Assembly: GCF_014905175.1 (NCBI RefSeq)
Contig: NC_057789.1
Span: 22,502,555 to 22,566,554, forward strand
Length of the DNA stretch: 64,000 bases
Direction of reading: 5' to 3'
Source: Aphidius gifuensis
Taxonomy: Eukaryota; Arthropoda; Insecta; Hymenoptera; Braconidae
The translations under genes were made by a program, and so were the position numbers. A model generated the notes under the pieces. It did no database searches and was not told where the DNA came from. It saw nothing but the letters and a program-made list of their open reading frames with translations. This document shows, piece after piece, positions 36,123-47,074 of this stretch (positions within the stretch are counted from its first letter, which is position 1; every line of letters starts with the position of its first letter).

Positions 36123-36985
36123 CCCAGGTAGGAGTTCTCGGGCTTGAACAACTGTGCCAGGCTTGTGCGAGGGTCGTGTATCGAGCCTGGGGAGCACAGG
36201 CTTGACACAAGCTTGTGCCCATTGTTTTCTCCGGCCTTACACGAGCCTCGTTAACACAGGCTTGACACAAGACTGCCCCCGTTGTCTTTAACCGGCCTCA
36301 CACAGGCCTCAATAATTCAAGCCGGTGTCAAGCCTGTTTTTTTTGTTTTCCCCGGCCTCACACGAGCCTTGTGTCAAGCCCGTTTTACCAAGCCTCACAC
36401 GGGACTTGACTTGTGCATATATTCAATTAAAAAAAAAAAATTAATTAATTAGATCTATAAATTGTAAATAGACATTTTAAATAAAAATTATTAGGTTTTG
36501 ACTATCGTGCCAGGCTTTTACAAGAATAGTGTATTGACTCTCGAATAAATTCATTCATATAAAAAATTTTGACTGACTCTTTCATGAATCCCCTGTGGTC
36601 GACTTGATAGAGCATTGGAGTTCCACGTGAGAGACCTAGGATCGATCCTCGGTTACGCCGTTTATTTTCGTTCATATAATCATCGTTAATTCAACTTGTA
36701 TCGCGCAAAAAATAATAATGACAAATAAATAAATTAATAATAATTGTTTATTTATATTTTTTTATAATTTTTTTTGCAAGCCGGTGTCAAGCCTGGGAAC
36801 ACAAGACTGTGTCGAGCCTGGGAACACAAGCCTGTGTCAAGCCCGATACACTAGTCCGACACCAGCAAATACATCGTGAACATTCCAGACTTGACACAGG
36901 CTTGTGTCTCAGGCCCGACACAGGCCCGAGAGCCGGGTAATCAGGCTTGTCCCAGGCTTGTGCCCGTCGTCACTTCCTACCTGGG
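36123..36985. mobile_element. CCCAGGTAGGAGT word element, 863 bp, AA flanks
   Basis: Ends CCCAGGTAGGAGTTCTCG and ACTTCCTACCTGGG, each flanked by AA (36121-36122, 36986-36987). The words AGGCTTGTGTCAAGCC / GGCTTGACACAAGCC fill 36160-36410 and 36775-36960; AT-rich DNA and one tRNA-like module lie between. It is the complete relative of the element at 11763. Confidence 0.8.
36595..36662 (+). repeat. tRNA-like module (T5) in word element
   Basis: CTGTGGTCGACTTGATAGAG (A-box region), CATTGGAGTTCCACGTGAG, then GGATCGATCCTCGG (B-box region). It is the plus-strand twin of T2 and occupies the same place between the word arms. Confidence 0.65.
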
Positions 36986-37017
36986 AAGTAGAACAAACTT
37001 CCTCATCTTTAATTGTT

Positions 37018-37095
37018 GCTGCTATGGTTAAGTGAGTGAGGCTCTGGAGTTTTAACCAAGAGATACCCTGTTCAAGCCCTGATGATGTCAAGTAT
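37018..37095 (+). repeat. tRNA-like module (T6)
   Basis: GCTATGGTTAAGTGAGTGAGG (A-box), an arm-like TCTGGAGTTTTAACCAAGAG, and TGTTCAAGCCC (B-box). It lies 30 bp outside the element ending at 36985. Confidence 0.5.
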
Positions 37096-37157
37096 TTATG
37101 GTGTAATTTTATCAGTCAAATAAATCATCAATTATATAAATAAAAAAATTAAATTGT

Positions 37158-37672
37158 TTAAGGAGGTTATGCAGAAATTACTCTTTTTTTAAAAAATATA
37201 ATGAGAATGTTCTGAAATTTTTTACACGAGTAGATTTTTTCATTCTGAATACAACGGTATAATTATTGTCTTATGTTGATCGGTTAAATTTTTTGTAATT
37301 AATTATTGAAAATAATATTTAACATTGGTTCTTATGGAGATTTCAACCATTTTTTTCGGATAGAAAAAATGATGAAAAAGTCTTGGAAAAAATCACACAT
37401 ATACTAGAAACCGAGTTTTATTAATTGCGCGAAAAATTTTCATATGTTGATCGGTCAATTAATGAGAAATTAATTATAAACTTTACAAAAATTAGATGTG
37501 GCAACGTATGGCATGTTCAAACACACACACATACCCGCAATCCCATGTATTGTATACGGGGCGCAGGCGCTTTTCACATTATTTTTTTACAGTGTAGCCA
37601 GATTTCAGTTTTGTCTGTGACGTCAGAAGCGCCCCGCAACACCCGCAATGAATTTGTGCATAACCTCCTTAA
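37158..37672. mobile_element. TTAA-bounded element 1 (GGAGGTTATGCA ends)
   Basis: Ends TTAA-GGAGGTTATGCA and TGCATAACCTCC-TTAA. TTAA duplications are typical of piggyBac- and Kolobok-type elements. 515 bp, no coding capacity. Its right TTAA is also the left TTAA of the next element. Confidence 0.75.
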
Positions 37673-37717
37673 GGGAGAACAGTTACGTATCATATCAACC
37701 AAAAGTTTTGTCCCTGA

Positions 37718-38443
37718 CGAGGAGGAAGTCACTCCAAAATTTAGTGTACACCAGATTACAGATTACCGGTAATCATGTAATCTTTCTAATGATTACACAA
37801 GATTACTTTTTTTGTAATCACAAAGAATTCCAGTAATCTTTTATGATTACACTTAAAATCCAAAGATTTCAAATAGATTACACGAGATTATTGAAGATTA
37901 CGCAAGATTACTCACGACCCCACAATATTGATATTTAAGAGAGTGGGAAGTCATTCCAAAATTTAGTGTACACGAGATTACAGATTACCTGTAATCATGC
38001 AATATTCCTAATGATTACACAAGATTCCTTTTTTTTTTTTGGGTAATTACAAAGATTCCCTGTAATCTTTTATGATTACACTTAAAATTCAAAGAAAAAA
38101 AAAAAATAATGAAAAACGAATAAAGAAACAAAAGTTAGTATATTATACATGTGCATGTATACACGCGCATGCGCGATCTGAAAACAGAGATGGGAAGATT
38201 ACTGAGATTTTCTGTAATCATATCAAGATTACAAGAAATTTTCGCAGATTACAGATATACGACGTAAGATTACTGGTGATTACATAAAATTTTTAAAGAT
38301 TATCGATGATTATAAAAGATTACAAGAGTACTTTAGATTACATCGATTACACAATTTTTCCGTAATCATTTCTGTAAGATTACAAGAGATTATTGAAGAT
38401 TCTTCTCTTGATGTACACCGAATTACACAAGTGACTTCCCCCT
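37718..38443. mobile_element. hAT-like MITE built of GATTAC words, 726 bp
   Basis: Ends CGAGGAGGAAGTCACT and AGTGACTTCCCCCTCA (16 bp, two mismatches); perfect 8-bp duplication GTCCCTGA (37710-37717 and 38444-38451). The body is a mass of GATTACA / TGTAATC words. The end block GGAAGTCATTCC..TTTAGTGTACAC is repeated internally at about 37949. Confidence 0.8.
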
Positions 38444-38556
38444 CAGTCCCTGAGCTTTATTTTTTGCCTGTACCAAAACCAGTCACACACGTAAAAACTT
38501 TTGATTTTTTTTACCCACACAATTAAAAAAAATTCACACCTACACAACAAAAGCGA

Positions 38557-39059
38557 CAGTGTTGCCGCAGGAGGTACAGTTGTACTTTTCGAGGTACGTT
38601 TTTGAAACGCCAGTACAAAAGTACGCCTTTTTTTTTGGAAGTACGTTTTCGTTTTTTCTTAAAAATTTCTTGAGCTAATCAAATTGTATAGTATGCGCAC
38701 GCGCGCGCTCAATGTAACCGGAGGTAAAATGTATATAAACAGTGTATAAGAGTCTTAATTAATGTTTTTTGCTATTTTTGTTTATTTTTAGCACAAGAAA
38801 TATAATGACTTATTCTTTCAAAAATAATACGATACTCAAGTATTACCATTGTTATTGTAGACTTTAAAAAAAATATTAAAAATTTTTCTAATAACGTTAA
38901 AAAAAAAAATGAATGATGTTTTTATTGTTTTTGCTTCAATAAAATTTCCTATAGACTAGCTCTTATCGGCCATTTTTTTAAAAAAGTACATTTTTTTGCC
39001 AGGAGGTACGTTTTTCTATTTTTTGAGGTACATTCACAAATTTGTCTGCGGCAACACTG
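38557..39059. mobile_element. hAT-like MITE with GAGGTACGTTTTT words, 503 bp
   Basis: Ends CAGTGTTGCCGCAG and CTGCGGCAACACTG (14 bp, perfect); perfect 8-bp duplication AAAAGCGA (38549-38556 and 39060-39067). The word GGTACGTTTTT recurs near both ends. CAGTG start plus 8-bp duplication fits hAT. Confidence 0.85.
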
Positions 39060-39563
39060 AAAAGCGATTTGGCAACGTTTGGTCTAAGTAAACACGCGTT
39101 TTAGAGACGCAGTCGATAATATACCATCAAATTTATTACACGAATCCAATGCGTAGTTGCCATATTTTTGTTGACAAGAAAAAAAAGATGATAAAATAAG
39201 TGTTTTTTTTTTTTTTGATTGCTATTTTTTATAAACAATTAGATAGTGATTGACAAAACTAAAACTGTCAATCTGTTCTAATTAACTTCATTTACTTATA
39301 TTCACAAAAAAACACTATACAAAATAATTCCGGTCTATACTTTTTTTTGGAATAACTACTGTTTTGGAGGGTCATTAATGACCCATTTTTTCATTACTCC
39401 ATAAGAGCCCATGTTAAATTTTTTTTTTAAAAACATTATAACTCTTAAACTACTCTGTAAGCGACTTAGAAGTTTGTTTTAATAGTTTCATCATAATTTT
39501 AACTATCTAAAAACACAATAAAAAAAGAAGTTTATAATTTCCTTCAATGGGGGCTGTTCTCCC

Positions 39564-40112
39564 TTAAGGTTGATTCCGAATATCTGAATTATTGATAGAC
39601 TTTCGATTTTTTTGGCTTATTTTCTAAATGAAATAATTATCTATATTGTGAATTTTTTTGAATTTTTTCTTGTTTGCTTTTTTCGAGATATTTACTGTCA
39701 AAGTTGACAACTTTAACACACAAGGTATACGCGTTACCTCATGTTTTTACGAATAACTTTTTTTTGTGTTGATTTAAAACTGTACATTTACTATCAAATT
39801 GTAGCCCTGGACAAGACAAAATTTTGATAATTATTTCAATTTTTTCTTTTAATAAATATTTAACTTTTAAACTATTAAATTTTGCTAGATGCGCGGCACA
39901 CTGACATGAACACAAGCATGGTTTTGGCGTACGACATAAACTTTGTTTGGTAGTGTGTTGCCGCGCACACACATACTACTAAAGAACTTGGTTTTTTCAT
40001 CAGTGGCGCCACAAAAATTTCAGGACACGGGAATAAAAAATAGCGTTATTAATATACGGGCCCTTCGTGGCATAAATATTGGTACGGCGATGGGACTTGG
40101 AATCAACCTTAA
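39564..40112. mobile_element. TTAA-bounded element 3 (GGTTGATTCC ends), intact copy
   Basis: Ends TTAA-GGTTGATTCC and GGAATCAACC-TTAA. 549 bp. It is the intact relative of 18597-20760 and gives the empty site for the word element inserted there. Related remnants lie at 31913 and, loosely, just right of 40112 (TTAAAGGATTACC..). Confidence 0.75.
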
Positions 40113-41130
40113 AGGATTACCTCGCTAATAATGAGAATGCTTTGAAATTTTTACAATAGATTCTTGACATACTGATACATTTCATGTAATTTTTTGGTAA
40201 TTGTTTGGAAGTTCGTTATTTTTTTATTAATTTTCAAAGTTGACAACTTTTAACATGGACTCTTATGGAGAATACGATTTTTTTCGAAAAAAAATCCATT
40301 AAAATACCGATATCTTTAATCGAAATAATGACATCGTGAAAAAAAAACTATTGGGTTATAAAGTGAGACAAAACAAAACGTATGGAAAAAAAATTAAAGA
40401 GCTTAGTTTGGAGCTTAGTTTTTTTATAATTAATAATTAAAGTATGAAAAAATTCATCTAATCGAGCAGTATATATGACGTCTACTATATTCTAATGTAC
40501 GCTTGGCAACACCGAATAGTGATCCACCATGTTGTGGCGCGTAGGTTTAAAAACGCCAGTAATAAATCCCACAACGATACACACATACTGCCACAGCAGC
40601 TATATCATACACTCAGTACAACCAACTGTTTTCGGTGTTTCACGATTTACACATTTTTCTATTGAATTGTTGTTGATCAATTATATTTCAGGTTAATGGT
40701 TATTATTAATAAACATTATCAAAAAAAATAAAAATTCATCTTTTGAGAATGGCTCTTGGACCAATGTATTAAACATAGGCTTTATCATCCCCGGCGAGGC
40801 CGAGCAAAGCAGGCAATTTTAATCCCCAAACCTGGTGCAAAGTACCAACCAAGACGCCTTAAGCCGGGCCTGGCAACATACTTGGCCCCAGCTAGCTATG
40901 TTGTTTTCTCCTTCACGGGGATCTACGCCTAGCGTATTGTACTGACGCGCATATTCACGAAATATCTATCAATGCCTGAAAATTATTTTTATTATTCCAT
41001 TAATTGGTGAGAAAAAGTAATTGAAAAAAAATATTACTCGCATATGCATAGATTTATATTGTTTTTTGATGTGTTACTTTTTGCCCCGCTTTTTCCTATT
41101 TATATTTTAATATAGCATACATATATTTGT
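40113..41130. other. Non-coding DNA with a GC patch
   Basis: 40113-40240 looks like the start of another TTAA relative. 40785-40950 is GC-rich (GGCGAGGCCGAGCAAAGCAG, AAGCCGGGCCTGGCAAC) and precedes the possible exon at 41139 by ~200 bp; it could be promoter or 5' UTR but nothing proves it. Confidence 0.35.
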
Positions 41131-41138
41131 TTACAGGT

Positions 41139-41268
41139 ATGGAAAATAAAGTAAAAAAACGTACCTATCGAACTTGGCTTCATCCAAGTTTCAAAGAAGA
41201 ATCTGTTAGTCGTCGAACAGTAAGGCGATGGAAGAAAGCTGTGGCTGAAGCAGTCGAGCGAATTTCAG
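41139..41268 (+). CDS. Possible short coding exon (basic, RRTVRRWKK)
   Basis: After a good acceptor (TTTGTTTACAG at 41126-41136) an ATG opens a 48-codon frame: a Lys-rich start, RTYRTWLHPSFKEESVSRRT, VRRWKKAVAEAVERIS, then either a TAA at 41283-41285 or a weak donor at TCAG|GTTCTG (41268). The Arg-Arg-Trp-Lys helix resembles the short N-terminal exons of tnp2-type transposase-like genes in insects, but no partner exon follows within view. It could equally be a stray. Confidence 0.35.
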
Positions 41269-41285
41269 GTTCTGATTTATTTTAA

Positions 41286-41885
41286 TTTTAAATAACATTT
41301 GTGCAATGTTCCTATATAAAAAAGAACAAGGTACTAATAGCTAACTTCATGTGACGCCGCTTTATTCGTGATTCTATTGGCTGACGCTGTCGACACATTT
41401 ATTTTCATTCGCTCACATACACGTTATACGTTCGATACATTCAATAAATCGATATATTTAAAATAGTGGCTAAGTTAATTTAATATGCAATTCAATGGTT
41501 ATATAAATACTATTGAGTAAACTGTAAACAAAATAATAGACAAATATCTTGCCTCATTGTCACAGAGGCAATAATGTCAAAAATATTTAATTTATTTATG
41601 AAATATTTTCAATAAAAGTGCCATTGGAGCATATTATTAAAACATTAACCAGATGTAACAATTAAATCAATGTCAAGTGTCATTGTTATTGTGTTGTTGT
41701 ATTCGGTGTTAACATGTTGTTCCAACTATATTAATACACCAACAACAGCATATACAACATTAAAATGGTCAAAACTTAATTGAAAATATTATTAAATCAA
41801 ACACATTGCCATCAGTTGATAAAAAATTAAGATAGGTTATAATTTGTCGAAAAACATGATAATGAGATAGTAATAAATATTTACA
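41286..41885. other. AT-rich non-coding DNA
   Basis: No feature supported. Confidence 0.3.
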
Positions 41886-42757
41886 GATCCCATTTAATTA
41901 GCCTAAGTTTGATGGAATTAGAATAAGCTGTTATACTTATTCTATTGGAGTTTTTTTTGGAGAATATTAGAGTGAAGTAAATTTTCTTTGGGAGTAAATG
42001 GTTTAATTAATATTAATTAATTAAGATTTAGGGGTGCAGGCAGCCTGAACTTTTTTATTTTTCATTTTATTTAAGTTTTTTTTTTGCAATCGATGGATAA
42101 TTTTTTGGAGAATCATCATATGCAAAAAAATCCCATTGATAGTTCTTCAATTTATTATTAAAAAATATTATAACTTTTAAATTATTGCTATGAGCTGATT
42201 AATCATTTTGGTCCATTGCGCATCTCTACCCACAAATCCCATACATTGACAAAATGACAGCATTATTTTTATGATTATTCCAAGTTACTCCGAAATGTTT
42301 ATTTATGATAAAAAAGTTCTTGAACATAAATTTATTGTTTTCTCATTAAACCTTTAAAAACCAGGAGTATGATAGAGACATGGAGGTGAATATATACACC
42401 TCCATGGATAGAGATTAGAGTGCATGGGGGGAAAATTTGGAGTAGGGATGCGCAATGGACCAAAATGATTAATCAGCACATAGCAACAATTTAAAAGTTA
42501 TAATATTTTTTAATAATAAATTAAAAAACTCCCGATGGGATTTTTTTGCATATTATGATTCTCCAAAGAATTATATATTGATTGCAAAAAAAAAACCTAA
42601 ATAAGTTGAAAAATAAAAAAATTCAGGCTGCCTGCACCCCTAAATCTTAATTAATTAATAAAATTAACTTCATTCCAATATTCTCCAAAAAAACTCCAAT
42701 AGAATGAGTGTAACAGATTCTTCTAATTTCATCAAACTTAGGCTAATTAGATGGGAT
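41886..42757. mobile_element. Foldback element, ~330-bp arms
   Basis: Arms 41886-42229 and 42442-42757 are inverted copies (outer edge GATCCCATTTAATTAGCC, middle GGGGTGCAGGCAGCCTGAA, inner edge TCCATTGCGCATCTCTAC) with moderate divergence. The 212-bp centre contains a small hairpin, GGAGGTG..CACCTCC. Confidence 0.7.
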
Positions 42758-42803
42758 CATATTTACACACATACATTGAGTAAAATCGAGCCAAAATAAA
42801 TAA

Positions 42804-43853
42804 TTTAGTAACGGCTGCATTCTCTTTGAAAATTGAAAATTTTCAAAACTCCGGTGGGAGGACGCGTTAACTCCGAAATTATAATTTTTATTTATTATTT
42901 AATAATGAATTGTAATATAATAATTTATTATATTACAATTATTCGTTATATTAAATTTATTTATAAAACTTTAACCTTAAACTTTCAAAAACAGGATAAA
43001 TACAAAATAATAAATAAACCAAATTGATTCCTGGAATTGTTGAGTGCTACCATCTGCCATCTTAAAAAAAAAAAATCTAATGGTAAAAATGAGTGGGTAT
43101 TATGCTCTACAGTCACAAGTGCGCAAGCGTACGGCAAAAAAAATGATGAAAAAAAAAAATAATGATTGTTTAAATCTTCATTAATTGTTTAAATAATTAA
43201 CTAAAAAAATCTCATATTATAGTCAAAAAATTTGTTAGAAAATTTTCTACAAGCTGTCAAGCCAAATTAGCTCATTGAATGATTTCTTTGTGGTTCTTTT
43301 TATTTTATAAACTACTCACTCTGATATTTTTTATAAACAATCGCTAATTATAAAAAAACTAATTGTTGAAAAAATTTCGAGTATGGCTCTGGTTGTAGAT
43401 TTTTTGACGAGGAATCCATTAAAACTAAAATAAAACCTCTTAATTAATTTTTAAAAAAGTTATGTCTGTTCCAAAAAAATGTCGTTTCAGTTTTTCTTGA
43501 ATAAACAAATGAATTCGATTTTAAAAAATATAAACTTTTTTTAATTATCTTTATTTCATTGTTTACTGTTATCTGTGAAATTTTCGCATCCATGATTTTT
43601 TCTTAGTTTTCTTAATATTTCGCTTCGAAGATTTTTTTACATTTTGTTACATTTTTCTTTCGTCATTTGTAAACTCAATAATCACCCGAAAATTTTAATT
43701 TTATCAGAGGCTCTAGAGCTCATCGAGATCTTTAATTCGAGCCTAATACGAATAATCTAGCTTAATTATTATGTAAGCTATGAGCGGTATTCATAAAACA
43801 TATAGTGAAAACAAAACTATGGTGGGACGCTTCGCGTCTATCCCACCTCCGTA
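42804..43853. repeat. Right copy of the long inverted repeat (~1050 bp)
   Basis: Reverse complement of 29728-30677. It has roughly 120 extra bases (about 43720-43830) between the AGAGCTC block and the outer GCGTCTATCCCACCTCCG block. Confidence 0.75.
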
Positions 43854-44724
43854 ATAATGGTCAAATTGCATTGAATAATTTGATAATCGCATTGAATAAC
43901 ACCATCAGCACTGATAATACAATTTTGAACAAAAAAAAGGTTGGCATTCACATAATAGTTTTTTTTTTAAAACGATTAATAGAAAGTCAAGGGTTGAATG
44001 CCCGAAGGGCGCGATCTACACGTCATTTTCTGATTTTCCTTTAACATCACATGTTAATCAACATGACAATAAGTAAAATTATCTATTGAAATAGAACTTT
44101 ATAGACATTAATGATTTAAGTGAAAGATAAAAAACTGTCACTCATTAAGAATTAAAATTAATGAAATTGATAGAAAATATTTGCACTGAATACCCGAATA
44201 TCCATTATATTTCTTTTTGTTTATTTATTTTTATATATATGTACAGATAAATAAAAAAGGCCATTGATACAATAACGGACTTAAAGTATATAATTACATA
44301 TCTAATTATTATATTAAAAAACATACGACAAAAAGTAACTATGTATTCCCAAACATAAGACATCGACATTCAGGTTAAATAAAAGCGACCGCGCAAGCGG
44401 GCGCCCAGTCTCGTCTGATATAAATAGTGCATGAATATATGCATCATATGTATAAGGTGAAACGAAGAAAAAAATTATTTATTTTTGTGACACAAACATA
44501 AATTGAAGGTTTAGATTGAATAGATGGCTCCACGCTTGGAGCCCACGAAAACGATATTTTTTAAAGTTATCACGAGATTAGTACTTTCATTTAATAAATT
44601 TCATTTTCATTTTTTATCAAGTTGAATAATTATTGTAACAAAAAAATGACTTGAAAAAAAATGTATAGAATTCTAATTCTATAAATGACTGTATTTTTTT
44701 TCTTTTTTTTAGTATTTTCAATTT
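43854..44724. other. Non-coding DNA
   Basis: A TATAAATAG box at 44421 follows a GC patch (GCGACCGCGCAAGCGGGCGC near 44386) and could be a promoter; no gene is seen downstream, so this is not annotated as such. Confidence 0.3.
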
Positions 44725-45298
44725 CACGGAGAGAAATCCGCAGCAAATATTACTGTAGTGGTATCGTAAAAATCATAGCTGACGTCATTAAAGCGACTAA
44801 TTCCCACTTATTATAATGATTATTATTATATTTCATCTAAATTTTTTACTGTAGTCTACCGGAATTTTTGGAAGTCTCGAGTTAATGGTATACTTTATGC
44901 CAGAAATTACTGTAGTGTACAGCAGGTTTTCCCGCCAGATGACACGAATATTTATTGGAAATCAAGTGTGTTCCTAACCTCTTCTAAAAAAGTATATTGT
45001 TTTTATTTTATTCATGAATTTAAATTAAAATACGGTGAAACACATGAAAATTATAAAATGGTTTATTTTTTTTAAATTAATAAACAGATTACATTTTTAT
45101 TCTGATGTTTAAATAATAAGGTTTTATTTAATTTTTTGTGACGTTTTTTTGTTTTGTTTCGATTAAAATTACTGTAGTGTAGTAGGAAATTCTAGTCGAT
45201 CCTGGTGGCCTCCCCACGCAACTTCTCAATTTCCAGTAGACTACAGTAAAATTTGTTTGATACTCTACAGCATTATTTGCTGCGGATTTCTCTCCGTG
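44725..45298. mobile_element. Inverted-repeat element with TACTGTAGT words, 574 bp
   Basis: Ends CACGGAGAGAAATCCGCAGC and inverse, ~24 bp nearly perfect. Words TTACTGTAGTG / CTACAGTAA repeat inside. Flanks share only TTCAA, so the target duplication is unclear. Confidence 0.7.
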
Positions 45299-45535
45299 TT
45301 CAAACCTCCTCGCAACGTCGCGTTTTCGTGATCTTCGAGAGGGCAGCCGGGTATTGCAGCCAGACCCTTAATTATGTCAGTTACTTATTTTGTTGTATCC
45401 TAATTATTTTTGATGTGTAAACATCTTTAGGCGCGGGTGACAGATAGAGTGAAATGAAAAAACCAAAAGAAAGAGCGTCATATCCTTTGACGGATGTTAG
45501 CCTGACTCCATTACTATATAATGAGCGCAATCCCA

Positions 45536-45970
45536 AGTGAAAAAAATATATTTATTAGAAATATAAAATAAATTTAATTTATATTTAAAATATATGTGAA
45601 TTAAATTTGATTAATGTTTTAAAAAATATAAATTAAATTTAATTTACATGTAATTTATATTTAATTCATATGTAATCTATATCTATACAAAAAGTAAATT
45701 TATTTCATATTTTTGGAAAATATAAATTAAATTTGAAGTACATCCAAATTTTTTTTTTGCAATGTCGAAAAAAAAAAAATTTTAAGTAAATTTATTTTAT
45801 GTTTTGAAAAAATATAAAATACATTTACTTTTCGTATAGATATAGATTACATATGAATTAAATGTAAATTACATGTAAATTAAATTTAATTTATATTTTT
45901 TAAAACATTAATTAAATTTAATTCACATATATTTTAAAAAAATATATTTTATATTTCTATATATTTTCAC
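45536..45970. mobile_element. AT-rich palindrome with AAGTGAAAAAAATATAT ends
   Basis: Arms of ~200 bp built from AAATTTAATTTATATT words, inverted about a centre near 45753. The left end is preceded by CCC (CCCAAGTGAAAAAAATA), so it may belong to the CCC-ended superfamily. A degenerate relative starts at 46085. Confidence 0.6.
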
Positions 45971-46084
45971 TGAAGATTATGTATACATAATACTATATAT
46001 AGTATAATAGGTTATCCAGCGGTCGGTAACTGATACCATGAGGTAATTTTAAATGCTAATGAATTAGGAGATCTCATTTATAAG

Positions 46085-46440
46085 TGAAAAAAATATATAT
46101 TCAATGAAAATACAAAATAAATTTATTTTATATTTGGAAAAAATCTTAAGTAAATTCAAAATATATACCTATTTGAACAGACATAATCAAAATTGTTTCA
46201 AAATTTACTTTTCGCTTTTTTTTTTGTAAATTTTTTTAAATAATGAATTAAACATAACACTTTATTTTTTTTTTACAATTAAACTATGAAACACATACTT
46301 TTTACCTTAAAAAAATCTAAAAATGACATTGTATACATATTCTAAAAGGTATAACTGAAATTTATTTACAATTTACTTTTTTTTGTAAATAGACAATGAA
46401 AATTTTTTTTTTTTTTTCATAAACATAAGTCAGTTAAACG
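46085..46440. repeat. Degenerate relative of the 45536 palindrome
   Basis: Starts AAGTGAAAAAAATATATATT, then AT-rich sequence with the same words; no right end found. Confidence 0.4.
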
Positions 46441-46469
46441 TTTCAGCTGCATATATTACTTTTTAATTA

Positions 46470-47060
46470 CCCAGGTAGAAATTAGACTCGAGGATCGAGG
46501 CTTTACGCTCGGATCGACGTCGAAAGCGAGCTCTATTCGATGTCGGAATGTTACGCTATTCGACGTCAAAACGAGACTAAAACGAGGCTCAAAAAAAAAA
46601 AAGTTGAAAAAAAACTCAAAAATGTTATTATTTAATTGTTTTATAGAGTTTTATTGTAAATGATAAAAAAACGAATAATTATTATTTATGAAACAACATA
46701 ATTAATTAATTTTAAGGTATTTTTCTATTCAGTCTCGGTATAACCCGTTTTTAGCCTCAATTCGACGTCGAAACGAGACTAAAACGAGGCTAAAAAAAAA
46801 AAGTTGGTAAAAAACTTAAAAATGTTATTATTTAATTGTTTTATATAGTTTTATTGTAAATTATAGATAAACGAATAATTATTATTTATAAAACAACATA
46901 ATCAAAAAATTTTGAAGGTATTTTTCTATTCAGTCTCGGCATAACCGGTTTTCAGCCTCGATTCGACGTCGAAACGAGACTAAAACGAGACTAAAAAAAA
47001 AAAGTTGGAAAAAAACTTAAAAATGTTATTATTAAATTGTTTTATATAGTTTAATTGTAA
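46470..47060. mobile_element. CCCAGGTAGAAATTAGA-ended word element with ~200-bp tandem units
   Basis: Starts TA|CCCAGGTAGAAATTAGACT. Three tandem copies of a ~200-bp unit carry ATTCGACGTCGAAACGAGAC (near 46557, 46760 and 46959), an A-run and AT-rich DNA. The right terminus is missing. Confidence 0.6.
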
Positions 47061-47074
47061 ATTATAGAAAGCTG

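Larger units (their letters stand above)
37669..39567. mobile_element. TTAA-bounded element 2 (GGGAGAACAG ends) with two nested hAT-like MITEs
   Basis: Ends TTAA-GGGAGAACAG and CTGTTCTCCC-TTAA. Removing the nested elements at 37718-38443 and 38557-39059, with one copy of each duplication, leaves about 650 bp. It shares its right TTAA with element 3. Confidence 0.7.

Noticed and set aside
29728..43853. A 14-kb Polinton/Maverick with long terminal repeats
   Set aside because: No DNA polymerase, integrase, ATPase or capsid-type frame lies between the repeats.
44421..44429. TATAAATAG as a promoter
   Set aside because: No downstream exon or transcript start evidence; such boxes are expected by chance in AT-rich DNA.
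44715..45306. An 8-bp target duplication around the CACGGAGAG element
   Set aside because: The flanks agree only in TTCAA, so no duplication size is claimed.
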